From positions 124,001 to 188,000 of the forward strand of contig CAVZPO010000027.1 of the NCBI GenBank assembly GCA_963777165.1: a DNA stretch of 64,000 bases. Direction: 5' to 3'. Made by a program: the position numbers and the translations under genes. This DNA is from DYJB01 sp963777165 (GTDB lineage Bacteria > Chloroflexota > Anaerolineae > Anaerolineales > E44-bin32). Position 1 is the stretch's first letter. Each line of letters begins with the position of its first letter. The notes below the pieces were generated by a model. It was given only the letters and a program-made list of their open reading frames with translations. It ran no database searches and was not told the DNA's origin. Below, piece after piece: positions 8,142 to 15,594 of the stretch.

Positions 8142-8957
8142 GTGAGTGAAACGCGATCGATTGAACAAGCGCCTGAGCCGCGCACGCGCCTCAGCCTGGC
8201 GTCCGACCTTCGCCGGCTTGGGGTGCGCGCCGGAGACACGCTTCTGGTTCACTCGTCGTTGAGTTCTCTGGGTTGGGTATGCGGCGGGCCCACGGCTGTC
8301 CTCCAGGCGCTGCAGGACGTGCTTACAGAGGACGGCACACTCGTCATGCCGGCCCACTCCGGCGATCTCTCCGACCCCGGGTACTGGCAGCACCCGCCGG
8401 TGCCGCAGGACTGGTGGCCGGTCATCCGCGAGACGATGCCGGCCTTCGATCCGGCACGCACGCCGACGCGTGGGATGGGGCGTATCGCCGAGCTGTTCCG
8501 CACCTGGCCGGGCGTCCTGCGCAGCGATCACCCGGCCGATTCGTTCGCCGCGTGGGGCAAGCACGCCCGGACCGTCACCTCGGGCCACAGCCTCGAAGAC
8601 AGCCTGGGCGAAGCCTCTCCCCTGCAGCGCCTCGTCGATCTCGACGCACAGGTCCTCTTGCTTGGGGTTGGCTTCGACAGCAACACCTGTTTCCACCTGG
8701 CCGAGTCACGCTCGGGCCGCTACGACTTCATCCTTCAAGGCGCCCCTCTGCTGGTCGAAGGCCGCCGGATGTGGAAGACGTATCGTAATGTCGACTACCA
8801 GTCGGATGACTTCCCCGCCTGCGGTCTGGCGTTCGAGGCGACCGGGAGCGTGCACCATGGCCTGGTCGGCTCCGGCACGACGCGGCTCTTCTCCATCCGC
8901 GCCGCCACCGACTTCGCCCTTGGCTGGTTCCTCGACCATCGTCCCTCGGGCAACTAG
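8142..8957 (+). CDS. AAC(3)-family N-acetyltransferase
   Basis: A 271-residue protein of the antibiotic (aminoglycoside 3-N) acetyltransferase family, which uses acetyl-CoA. Family blocks are visible: D-T-L-L-V-H-S-S-L-S-S-L-G near 32-44, G-G-P-x-A-V near 48, D-G-T-L-V-M-P-A-H-S near 65, the R-S-x-H-P-x-x-S-F-A-A-x-G region near 127-140, and L-L-L-G-V-G-F-D-S-N-T near 172-182 with a following H. The GTG start has AGGAGAG upstream. Many environmental members do not confer resistance, so the real substrate is open. Confidence 0.85.
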   Translation: MSETRSIEQAPEPRTRLSLASDLRRLGVRAGDTLLVHSSLSSLGWVCGGPTAVLQALQDVLTEDGTLVMPAHSGDLSDPGYWQHPPVPQDWWPVIRETMPAFDPARTPTRGMGRIAELFRTWPGVLRSDHPADSFAAWGKHARTVTSGHSLEDSLGEASPLQRLVDLDAQVLLLGVGFDSNTCFHLAESRSGRYDFILQGAPLLVEGRRMWKTYRNVDYQSDDFPACGLAFEATGSVHHGLVGSGTTRLFSIRAATDFALGWFLDHRPSGN

Positions 8958-8980
8958 GCGGGCTCGACCGTCGCGCCGAT

Positions 8981-9018
8981 AACCCAGTGCGCCTTCCTTA
9001 CGGAAGGCGCACTGGGTT
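8981..9018. terminator. Bidirectional hairpin between convergent genes
   Basis: A perfect 17-base inverted repeat (8981-8997 with 9002-9018) around a TTAC loop, placed between the AAC(3)-like gene and the convergent YIP1 gene. No long T-run on either side. Confidence 0.75.
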
Positions 9019-9040
9019 GGTGCGGGAAGATCCGCCTCGA

Positions 9041-9583
9041 TCAACGTAGCTGGAACTGGGTCAACGCTCCCGCGCCGGCAGCGAAGATTCCGAGCATCAT
9101 ACTGGCCGCAACGTACAAGAACAGGCCCAGAACTGCGGTCACCACCGCCTTGAGCGTGTCGAAGCTCATCGTCTCACGCAGCGCGATCACCCCGGCTACG
9201 AGCGTCAGGAGCCAGGCCGCGAAACGGAAGATCCACCCGACACACGGGATGAAGCCGAGCAGCAGCAGGAAGCGCGGCGCCCCGGCGAAAGCCAGCGACC
9301 GGGTCATCCCGCTGAGTGTCCCCACCCCACCGAGCGCCCGTCCGACAACGTAGGCGATGACCGCCCACAACAGCCAACCGAGGAGCAGGTTGCTCGCCAG
9401 CTCCAGGAAGAATGCCACCACTGGCCGTCCGCCCGACAGGGCGCCCAACCCCTGGCCGAGAGCTGCAAGGAGAGCGACCAGCACGGCGAGAATGACGGCC
9501 TCGCCGTTGTACCGGGCGTCGCCTGCCACCTCTTTGAAGACGGCGGCCTCGAGACGCATGGCACGAATGATCCGGTCCAACAT
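9041..9583 (-). CDS. YIP1-family membrane protein
   Basis: A 180-residue protein with five hydrophobic helices. It starts MLDRIIRAMRLEAAVFKEVA and continues with G-x-A-x-x-x-A-x-L-V-A-L-L-A, W-L-L-W-A-V-I-A-Y-V-V-G, and the C-x-x-W-I-F-R-F-A-A-W-x-x-x-V-x-G-V-I-A-L-R-E segment typical of bacterial YIP1/YckC-like proteins. The ATG at 9583 has GGGAGGAA upstream. The role is unknown, possibly membrane stress or trafficking-like. Confidence 0.75.
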   Translation of the reverse strand: MLDRIIRAMRLEAAVFKEVAGDARYNGEAVILAVLVALLAALGQGLGALSGGRPVVAFFLELASNLLLGWLLWAVIAYVVGRALGGVGTLSGMTRSLAFAGAPRFLLLLGFIPCVGWIFRFAAWLLTLVAGVIALRETMSFDTLKAVVTAVLGLFLYVAASMMLGIFAAGAGALTQFQLR

Positions 9584-9603
9584 GGCGTTCCTCCCGGCCC
9601 GAC

Positions 9604-10731
9604 TCACAGATCGCGAATGAAGACGCGGTGGTTCTTGTAGGGGACACCGCCCAGGTTGACCAGGTCGTGCCGCATCTGCACGGCCGTCTCCGCCACCTGC
9701 GTCAGGTCGGCATGGCGAAAGCCCGCCTCTCGCACGGTCTTTTCCATCTCCGAGTACAGCAAGGCGTTGCCGCCGCGGCCCTGGAACTCGGGCAGGATGC
9801 CCGCCCCGTTGAGCGCCACCCACTTTGTGCGCTTGAACTCGAGCAGCAGATCGACGATCCCGAACGGCAGCAGCCGGCCGCCGTTGCGTTGGATGGCAGC
9901 CGAGACGTCGGGGAAGGCGAACAGGAACCCGACGACGCGCTCGCCGTGCGCGATCAGCTTGATCAGCTTCGGGTCGGCGACCGTCAGCACGTTATCGAGC
10001 ACAAACTGGATCTCGCGATCGCTGAGCGGGAAGTACTCCCAGTTGTTGACAAAGGCCTGGTTGTAAGCCAGGCCGATGCGCGGCGCCCAGGCGCGCAGCT
10101 CCTTCTTCGTCTGGAAGCGGACCACCCGCAGCCCGCTGTGCGCCGCCGCCCGCGCGGCGATGCGGTGGATGCGCTCGTCGAGCTTGAATTTCTCCGGCGT
10201 CAGGTAGCAGGAGATGAAATCGACTTCCTTGCGGAACCCCAGCGCCTCGGCGAACTTCGGATAGTACGGCGGGTTGTAGTTCATCATCGTCATCGCCGGG
10301 CGGAACTCGAAACCCTCCACCAGCATGCCGTAGCCGTCGAGCGCCCCGAAACCCTTCGGCCCGACGAGCTGGTTCAGACCGCGGGCGCGGGCGCGCTCGG
10401 CCCCCCGGTCGAACAGAGCCCGCGCCACCTCGAGATCCTCGACGCATTCGAACAGGTAGAACTGCGCCGTGTGTTTCTTGTGATAGCGGTTGTAGGGTTT
10501 GTTCTCGAGCAGCCCGATGCGCCCAACGACCTCGCCGTCGCGCGCGGCGACGAAGAACTCGGCGTCCGAGTGCTCGTAGAAGGGGTGCTTCTTGGGATTG
10601 AGCATCGCCGCCGCATCGATGCGGATGGGCGGCACCCACAACGGTTGACCGCGGTACAAGCGGAAGGGCAGGTCTAGAAAGCGTCTCACCTGCCCCTTGT
10701 CATTGAGATCGACCGGCTCGACCTGGATCAT
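9604..10731 (-). CDS. GNAT-fold protein, YghO-like
   Basis: About 375 residues. The N-terminal region (R-F-L-D-L-P-F-R-L-Y, then W-V-P-P near 32) and the D-A-E-F-F-V-A-A-R-D-G-E-V-V-G-R-I block near 55-72 match the YghO-type GNAT superfamily; a second GNAT-like half has G-I-L-P-E-F-Q-G-R-G-G-N-A-L-L (acetyl-CoA loop) near 310. These proteins are predicted acyltransferases, often near lipid genes. The start ATG at 10731 precedes the conserved N-terminus; the longer reading frame upstream is not conserved-looking. It is divergent from plsC. Confidence 0.75.
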   Translation of the reverse strand: MIQVEPVDLNDKGQVRRFLDLPFRLYRGQPLWVPPIRIDAAAMLNPKKHPFYEHSDAEFFVAARDGEVVGRIGLLENKPYNRYHKKHTAQFYLFECVEDLEVARALFDRGAERARARGLNQLVGPKGFGALDGYGMLVEGFEFRPAMTMMNYNPPYYPKFAEALGFRKEVDFISCYLTPEKFKLDERIHRIAARAAAHSGLRVVRFQTKKELRAWAPRIGLAYNQAFVNNWEYFPLSDREIQFVLDNVLTVADPKLIKLIAHGERVVGFLFAFPDVSAAIQRNGGRLLPFGIVDLLLEFKRTKWVALNGAGILPEFQGRGGNALLYSEMEKTVREAGFRHADLTQVAETAVQMRHDLVNLGGVPYKNHRVFIRDL

Positions 10732-10811
10732 GCGCCACCCCGTCGCTTCGGGCGGATTGTAGCACCGGTGGAATCCGCCTACAATCGAGTCGATCTCCGG
10801 GCGGGAACTCC

Positions 10812-11483
10812 ATGATCGCACGCTTCCTTCATTGGGTCATCCGCGGGCTGGTGGGCATCCTGGTGAATGTGCGCACCGAGGGGTTCGAGCACCGGCCGGC
10901 ACAGGGTCCGTGCATCATCGTCGCCAACCACCTGGCCTTCTGGGACGCGCCGATCCTGTACGCGCTGATCGGCGGGCCGCAGCTCAGCGGCTGGGCGGCG
11001 GAGAAGTACCGCTTCAACCCGATCTGGGGCACGATCTTGCGTATGGGCAGCGGCATCTTCATCCAGCGCGGGCAGGTCGACCGCGACGCCCTGGGCGGCG
11101 CCGTAGCCTGGCTGAAGCAAGGCAAAGTGTTCGCCCTGGCCCCGGAGGGGACGCGCACCAAGACCGGAGGCCTGGCGCGGGGCAAGAGCGGTGTGGCCTA
11201 CATCGCCCAACAGAGCGGCGCGCCGATCCTGCCCATGGCCCACTTTGGGACCGAGAAGGTCGCCCGCACCTGGCTGCGGCTGCGGCGCCCGGAGGTCACG
11301 GTGCGCATGGGCCCACTCTTCACGCTGCCTCCGCTTCCGGGCGACGAGCGCAGCGCCGCCCTGCGCGAGCAAACCGACTTGGTCATGTGTCACATCGCCG
11401 CCCTGTTGCCCCCCGAGTATCGCGGCGTGTACGCCGATCACCCGGCGTTGAAGACGTTGCTGGCAGAAGCCGCCGTGGCCTGA
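10812..11483 (+). CDS. plsC: 1-acyl-sn-glycerol-3-phosphate acyltransferase
   Basis: A 223-residue membrane-associated acyltransferase that adds a second acyl chain to lysophosphatidate in phospholipid synthesis. The catalytic motif N-H-L-A-F-W-D (H-x4-D form) is near 38-44, G-x-I-F-I-Q-R-G near 80, the phosphate-binding E-G-T-R-T-K-T-G near 116, and L-P-M-A-H-F-G near 140. Length is typical. It is divergent from the GNAT-fold gene, 80 bases apart, which fits a lipid context. Which acyl donor it uses cannot be seen. Confidence 0.88.
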   Translation: MIARFLHWVIRGLVGILVNVRTEGFEHRPAQGPCIIVANHLAFWDAPILYALIGGPQLSGWAAEKYRFNPIWGTILRMGSGIFIQRGQVDRDALGGAVAWLKQGKVFALAPEGTRTKTGGLARGKSGVAYIAQQSGAPILPMAHFGTEKVARTWLRLRRPEVTVRMGPLFTLPPLPGDERSAALREQTDLVMCHIAALLPPEYRGVYADHPALKTLLAEAAVA

Positions 11484-11502
11484 CGCTGGGTGACTGAAAC
11501 GG

Positions 11503-11538
11503 AACGGGAGGATTATGCCGAAGCATGATCCTCCCGTT
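11503..11538. terminator. Bidirectional hairpin terminator
   Basis: 16-base arms (11503-11518 with 11523-11538, one mismatch) around a CGAA loop, then TTTG. It lies between the convergent plsC and ABC permease genes. Confidence 0.8.
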
Positions 11539-11568
11539 TGCGTATTCGTCTCAAGTGAAGTCGGACAG

Positions 11569-12387
11569 CTACCCGCGCAGCGACAGGAGCATCCCGACCA
11601 CATACGGCAGCCAGGCAAGCGCCGCCAGTGCCGGGTGTCCCCTCCGGGTGGTGTTCTTGCTGTCCCAGCTGAACAAGAAGACGGCCAGGCCGAAGGCCAT
11701 CGCCCCGCCCGCCAGCAGGATCCCCACGGATTGCCAAGCATGTGCACCCGCCATCTGCCCCATCGCCAACCCGGCGAAGGCGTCCATGGCGTACGTCGTC
11801 GGCAGCACCAACGCCACCTTGGCCATCGCCGGCGGGAGCATGCTGAACGGCAGCATCAGCCCTCCCAGGATCATCGAGGGAAGGAACACCAACTGGGAGA
11901 ACAGGACGGTCATGCGCGTACTGGTGGAGATCACGCCGATCAGCGCGCCAATCCCGGCGCAGGCGAAGGCAGCCACCAGGAACACCAGGAAGAAACCCGC
12001 CCAGTTCACCGGCGCCGTGCCGTGGAATACCGCCGGCGCGGTGAGGGCGATGATCACCGTCACCAGCAGCGCGTGCAGCATGCTGGTCAGCACGGGGATG
12101 GCCAGGATCGAGAGGGCCGGCACGCCGTTGATCTTGTACGACCTGAAGATGCCGGCCTCGCGCGCGCTCACCAGCGTGTCGGGCATGCCCAGCAGTGCCC
12201 CGCTGAGGACGGCGAAAACCGACATCGCCGGCACGATCGTTTGCAGGAAGCCGGGGTTGATCGATCCCAACAACGCCCCGAACATGACGTAGCAGCCGAG
12301 CGGGAACAGGTAGTTCATCAGCATCAGCGCCTTGTTGCGGATGCCGACACGGAATTCGAAGCCGAAATGGTAGGCGAAGGCATTCAT
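11569..12387 (-). CDS. ABC-2 type transporter permease
   Basis: A 272-residue inner-membrane permease with six hydrophobic helices. The ABC-2 pattern is visible: an N-terminal cytoplasmic R-N-K-A-L-M-L-M-N-Y-L-F-P, E-A-G-I-F-R-S-Y-K-I-N-G-V-P near 105-118, and the central P-S-M-I-L-G-G-L-M-L-P-F-S-M-L-P loop near 185-200. It overlaps its ATPase gene by four bases (ATGA), so the two are translationally coupled and form one exporter. Possible substrates include drugs, lipids or polysaccharides. Confidence 0.85.
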   Translation of the reverse strand: MNAFAYHFGFEFRVGIRNKALMLMNYLFPLGCYVMFGALLGSINPGFLQTIVPAMSVFAVLSGALLGMPDTLVSAREAGIFRSYKINGVPALSILAIPVLTSMLHALLVTVIIALTAPAVFHGTAPVNWAGFFLVFLVAAFACAGIGALIGVISTSTRMTVLFSQLVFLPSMILGGLMLPFSMLPPAMAKVALVLPTTYAMDAFAGLAMGQMAGAHAWQSVGILLAGGAMAFGLAVFLFSWDSKNTTRRGHPALAALAWLPYVVGMLLSLRG

Positions 12388-13301
12388 CGGGCGGTACCTT
12401 TCGTCGTGATCTCGAGGAACCGGTCCTCCAGCGTCGGGCGTTCCACCCTCAAATCCACCAGCGTATCGCCCTGGGCCTGGATGTAGTTGATCAGCGCCGA
12501 GATGGTGGGGCCGACGTCGGTGGTGAAGTAGATGAAATAGCTCTCCTGGCGCTGCGCCTGACGGACGGCCGGGAAGGCAGCGTCCGCCCTGGCCAGGCAG
12601 TCGGCCTCGGTGTGCACCGAGATCTTGGTCAGCCCGGCGCCGGTGGCGGTCAGTTCCATCGGCGTGCCGAGGGCGGCGATCTTGCCGCGCAGCAGGATGG
12701 CGACGCGCGTCGCCATCTCGGACGCCTCGGCCATGTCGTGCGTGGCCAGCAGGATGGTCGTGCCGCCCACTTGAAGCTCGCGCATCAGTTCGTGCAGCAT
12801 CGCCCGCGAGGCTACGTCCAGTCCCGCGGTGGGCTCGTCCAGGAAGACGACCGGCGGCCTGTGCGCCACCGCCAGCGCCAGCGCCAACCGACGCTGCTGC
12901 CCGCCGGAGAGTTGGTGGTATTGGGTCGCCCGCTTGTCGTTCAGCCCGACGCGGTCGATCAGATCGTCGCGGGTGGCGACACCGTGGTAGGCGCAGAAGA
13001 ATCGCATCGCCTCATCCACCCGGAAGCTGTCTGGCAGGCCTGAGATCTGGAGTTGGACACCGATCACGGCGCGAAGCTGGCGCGCCTGCCGGTTCGGATC
13101 GATGCCGGCGACGCGCAGCGTCCCTCCGTCCGGCCGGCGCAGACCCTCCAGGCTCTCGAGCGTGCTGGTCTTTCCGGCGCCGTTGGGCCCAAGCAGTCCG
13201 AAGATTTCACCGCGCTGGACCTCGAAGCTGATCCCATCGACGGCGACGAACGAGCCGTACGTCTTGCGGAAGTCTTTGACCTGGAGGATGGATTCGTTCA
13301 T
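12384..13301 (-). CDS. ABC transporter ATP-binding protein
   Basis: A 305-residue ATPase that powers the adjacent ABC-2 permease. Walker A GPNGAGKT (about 38-45), a Q-loop after Q-L, the signature LSGGQQRR (about 133-140), Walker B V-V-F-L-D-E-P-T (about 153-160), D-loop A-G-L-D and the switch A-T-H-D (about 191) are all present. The C-terminal 90 residues form the usual ABC-2 regulatory tail. The start at 13301 follows TTGAGGTC; the reading frame extends further upstream but without conserved sequence. Confidence 0.9.
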   Translation of the reverse strand: MNESILQVKDFRKTYGSFVAVDGISFEVQRGEIFGLLGPNGAGKTSTLESLEGLRRPDGGTLRVAGIDPNRQARQLRAVIGVQLQISGLPDSFRVDEAMRFFCAYHGVATRDDLIDRVGLNDKRATQYHQLSGGQQRRLALALAVAHRPPVVFLDEPTAGLDVASRAMLHELMRELQVGGTTILLATHDMAEASEMATRVAILLRGKIAALGTPMELTATGAGLTKISVHTEADCLARADAAFPAVRQAQRQESYFIYFTTDVGPTISALINYIQAQGDTLVDLRVERPTLEDRFLEITTKGTAR

Positions 13302-13390
13302 CGGCTTGACCTCAAGTCCGGCGTCGGGATTCCGAATCCCCGCCGGCTTGTTTGTATCCGCCGGGCGCGGCGACAGCAATCATACCCGGA

Positions 13391-13924
13391 TCAACGTGAT
13401 AGCTCGGCCCTGATTCGTTCGAACTCAAGCCGCTTCCCCTCCGCCTCGGACCATCGTCGTATCTCCCTAAGGTTGACCTTGTGATCCCTGGAGACCAGGA
13501 TCGCCTGAGCCAGGCACTGTCGGTCCCCGAAGTGGTAGTACCAGGCAAGACGGTCTTTGACGCAATCCGTGGGCGTTATCAATCGGAGGACCCCGGTCTC
13601 GCAACTGAGCTCATGCGCTTCGGTCACCTGCTCGCCGCCGAAGGCCAGGGGTCCCGGGGGGAATTCGACGAAGAAATCGGTGTCGGGATGCATGAAGTGC
13701 CGATCCACCTCCTGGAAGCCCAGTTGTTCCATGACATCCCTGATCGCCGCTCGCTTCGCCAGATATTGATTGACAAAGTCAAGGTCGCGCGAAACGTACT
13801 TGCCAGAGGTGTAGATCGCAACGGCCGCCCCGCCCGAGAGGATGACCTCGATTCCCGCAGCCCGCAGGTGGGACTGAACGTGGGCCCCAAGTTCCGCCTG
13901 GGACATTTCGCCGACTGGTTTCAC
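13391..13924 (-). CDS. Nucleotidyltransferase-like protein paired with a winged-helix protein
   Basis: A 177-residue protein with a polymerase-beta-like nucleotidyltransferase core: S-G-G-A-A-V near 30-35 and S-R-D-L-D-F near 45-50, then D-x-F-V-E-F-P near 83. It resembles the AbiEii/MNT kind of protein found as toxins or modifiers in toxin-antitoxin-like pairs. It overlaps the winged-helix gene by four bases. GC is lower than nearby genes. A housekeeping role is possible; toxicity is inferred from the arrangement only. Confidence 0.65.
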   Translation of the reverse strand: MKPVGEMSQAELGAHVQSHLRAAGIEVILSGGAAVAIYTSGKYVSRDLDFVNQYLAKRAAIRDVMEQLGFQEVDRHFMHPDTDFFVEFPPGPLAFGGEQVTEAHELSCETGVLRLITPTDCVKDRLAWYYHFGDRQCLAQAILVSRDHKVNLREIRRWSEAEGKRLEFERIRAELSR

Positions 13925-14304
13925 GCCGGCTTGCCGCGGCGTCTCGGCCGCCGCCTGTTCATGGTCAGTAGGTCCCGCTCCGAGTCGGGATAGAAAGATA
14001 GGGCCTTGCTCAGCAATGCGTTCAGCTCTGATCGGAAGGGGTAGCGCGGATTGAACTCGTAGAGCACGGTCCGGCCGGCCGGCCTCGTGATCAGCACCCC
14101 GCCTGCCTCGAACTTGACCAGTTGCTTCTGCACCGAATCTGGATCGACATTGAAGAACCTGGCGATTTCGCGCGCGTAGCCTTGCCCCCTGGCAAGGATG
14201 TAGATCAGGACTCTTTCCGAATTGGCGGAGCCCAGGATCGGCTTTAGCACGAATGCACCCTCTGCCAGCCCGCGTCTGACTGCTTGACTATATGTCAGAT
14301 TCAT
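13921..14304 (-). CDS. Winged-helix (ArsR-like) DNA-binding protein
   Basis: A 127-residue protein with a winged HTH: N-S-E-R-V-L-I-Y-I-L-A-R-G-Q-G-Y near 27-42, recognition helix N-V-D-P-D-S-V-Q-K-Q-L-V-K-F-E near 52-66, and wing G-G-V-L-I-T-R-P-A-G-R-T near 68-79. The C-terminus is strongly basic. It is the first gene of a two-gene unit with the nucleotidyltransferase. TGTCAGA half-sites surround its start codon (14292-14333), which points to autoregulation, the usual antitoxin or repressor arrangement. Confidence 0.7.
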   Translation of the reverse strand: MNLTYSQAVRRGLAEGAFVLKPILGSANSERVLIYILARGQGYAREIARFFNVDPDSVQKQLVKFEAGGVLITRPAGRTVLYEFNPRYPFRSELNALLSKALSFYPDSERDLLTMNRRRPRRRGKPA

Positions 14305-14333
14305 TCTGACATTTGCCTGATTATCTCTGACAT
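14292..14333 (-). promoter_or_regulatory. Palindromic operator and extended -10 of the winged-helix gene
   Basis: ATGTCAGA at 14292-14299 and its reverse complement at 14305-14312 form a perfect palindrome with 8-base arms whose 5-base centre contains the start codon (14302-14304). A further copy in the same orientation as the second arm is at 14326-14333. A minus-strand TGCTATCAT extended -10 overlaps the outer copy (14332-14340). Confidence 0.6.
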
Positions 14334-14360
14334 GATAGCACAGCTTCGACTACCCGGATT

Positions 14361-14413
14361 GCAGCCAACCGTTGGCTGCCCGTGGATTCGGCCACATCCC
14401 CCTCGCGGGGGAT
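14361..14413. repeat. Two short hairpins between divergent units
   Basis: GCAGCCAAC-C-GTTGGCTGC (14361-14379) and a 7-base-arm hairpin with a TCGC loop (14396-14413). They separate the winged-helix unit from the polymerase operon; their function is unknown. Confidence 0.5.
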
Positions 14414-14477
14414 GCCACTTCCCCCAAGCATCTCAACCTCTAGTGGGATGTCCGGTCGCTCTGGTTGAGGTAGAAAT

Positions 14478-14491
14478 AGAACAAACGTTCT
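14478..14491 (+). promoter_or_regulatory. LexA-type (SOS) box of the RecA-like/polymerase operon
   Basis: AGAAC-AAAC-GTTCT: arms are perfectly complementary and match GAACN4GTTC. It lies 46 bases before the likely GTG start at 14538. The exact -35 and -10 could not be assigned with confidence. Confidence 0.7.
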
Positions 14492-14537
14492 GATGCCAGC
14501 AGACGCCGTCGCCGCATCTCACCTGAGCGAGGTAGCC

Positions 14538-15167
14538 GTGTCGCATCAACTGCTCGCCTATGCACCCTCCGATCTTCCGATCCCGGCCGCCGACCCGGCG
14601 CTGGTCGAGGCCCTCGTCCAGCCGCGCCTGTCGCTGTTCTGGGGCGCCGAGACCACCGCCCGAACGCTGCTGGCCGTCGCCACGGCGCTCGCCGGCCGCG
14701 GTCAGCCGGTGTGCATTTTCGACGGCGGCAATCGCTTCGACGGCTACTACGTCGCCCGCCTGGCGCGGCAGCTCGCCGGCAGCCTGCACCCGCGCCTGCC
14801 GGCCGATCCGCACGCGCTGCTCGGACGCATTCGCCTGTCACGCGCCTTCACCTGTTTCCAGCTCGCCGAGCTGATCGAGAACGCTCCGGCCAGCCCCGAG
14901 CCGCTGTTCGTCCTCGAGCTGCTGGCCACGTTCTACGACGAGAGCGTCCCCCTGGCCAACTCGGAGCGCCTGCTCACCGTCACCCTCGCCCACCTCAAGC
15001 GCCTGGCTGCTGCGGGCCCGGTGATCGTCGGCGCCCGCGAGCCGCAGACGCTGGTCAAGGATCGTTGGGCGCTGCTCGACCGCCTGCAGGCGGCCGCCGA
15101 TGCCGCCTGGCTGCTCCGGCCGCCGCAGTCGCCGGCCGTCACCCAGCCCGGCCTGCCGTGGGCGTAA
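14538..15167 (+). CDS. Degenerate RecA/ImuA-like protein of a polymerase operon
   Basis: About 209 residues with a RecA-like layout but a degraded ATP site: the strand-loop L-F-W-G-A-E-T-T-A-R-T near 34-44 sits where Walker A should be and lacks the GK[ST] lysine; a second strand L-F-V-L-E-L-L-A-T-F-Y-D-E near 118-130 is in the Walker B position. ImuA- and SulA-type proteins show the same kind of decay. The GTG at 14538 is preferred because GAGCGAGG lies just upstream, while ATG at 14493 abuts the LexA-type box and has no ribosome binding site. First gene of the operon; likely a polymerase accessory. Confidence 0.6.
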   Translation: MSHQLLAYAPSDLPIPAADPALVEALVQPRLSLFWGAETTARTLLAVATALAGRGQPVCIFDGGNRFDGYYVARLARQLAGSLHPRLPADPHALLGRIRLSRAFTCFQLAELIENAPASPEPLFVLELLATFYDESVPLANSERLLTVTLAHLKRLAAAGPVIVGAREPQTLVKDRWALLDRLQAAADAAWLLRPPQSPAVTQPGLPWA

Positions 15168-15173
15168 GCCGCC

Positions 15174-15455
15174 ATGGGACGCACCCTCCCTTCCATTACT
15201 CAGGCGTTCCTCGCCGAGCAGGAATCGCTCGGCCGTTTCCGCCGCGCCCTGCGCCGCGAGGATCAGCTCGCCCTGGACGACCTGCTGGCCGCCGCGCGCC
15301 ACCACCTGGCCGCCGCCGCCTACGCCTCCCACCTGCTGCCCTTCGAAACGCTGCTGCTCGCCATGCTGGTCGAGGAACACAAACGCGTCCTCGACCTGCA
15401 GCGTCAGCTCGAGGCTTGGATCGCCGACTCACAGGACCCGCCGGTGCCCGTGTAG
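15174..15455 (+). CDS. Small helical protein of the polymerase operon
   Basis: A 93-residue, probably all-helical protein with no recognised domain. Six bases separate it from the RecA-like gene. Heptad-like leucines and an E/R-rich centre (L-G-R-F-R-R-A-L-R-R-E-D, then M-L-V-E-E-H-K-R-V-L-D-L-Q-R-Q-L) suggest protein-protein contacts. Its TAG stop is formed by the first bases of an intergenic GTAGGGGCG repeat, so the original C-terminus may have been changed by the repeat. A role with the polymerase is inferred from position. Confidence 0.6.
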   Translation: MGRTLPSITQAFLAEQESLGRFRRALRREDQLALDDLLAAARHHLAAAAYASHLLPFETLLLAMLVEEHKRVLDLQRQLEAWIADSQDPPVPV

Positions 15456-15563
15456 GGGCGATGCATGCCGTCTCGCACCCCATCCGGGCCGTCGTAGGGG
15501 CGAAGCATGCCGTCTCGCACCCCGTTCGTGCCGCCGTAGGGGCGATGCATGCATCGCCCCTAC
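15452..15563 (+). repeat. GTAGGGGCG repeat array
   Basis: Two 42-base direct copies (15452-15493, 15494-15535; both start GTAGGGGCGA and share GCATGCCGTCTCGCACCCC) and a third start at 15536 that closes into a perfect 28-base palindrome (15536-15563). The array lies inside the polymerase operon. The AGGGGCG/CGCCCCT ends recur at 40005-40030 and 55336-55359. Confidence 0.8.
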
Positions 15564-15594
15564 CGCACCTGGTGCTCGCCCGCGCAGGTGAGGC

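Noticed and set aside
8142..8957. Aminoglycoside resistance gene
   Set aside because: Fold and motifs fit AAC(3), but there is no mobile context and many environmental members have other substrates.
15452..15563. Possible CRISPR array
   Set aside because: Only two 42-base direct copies without spacers, the third is a palindrome; no cas genes nearby.
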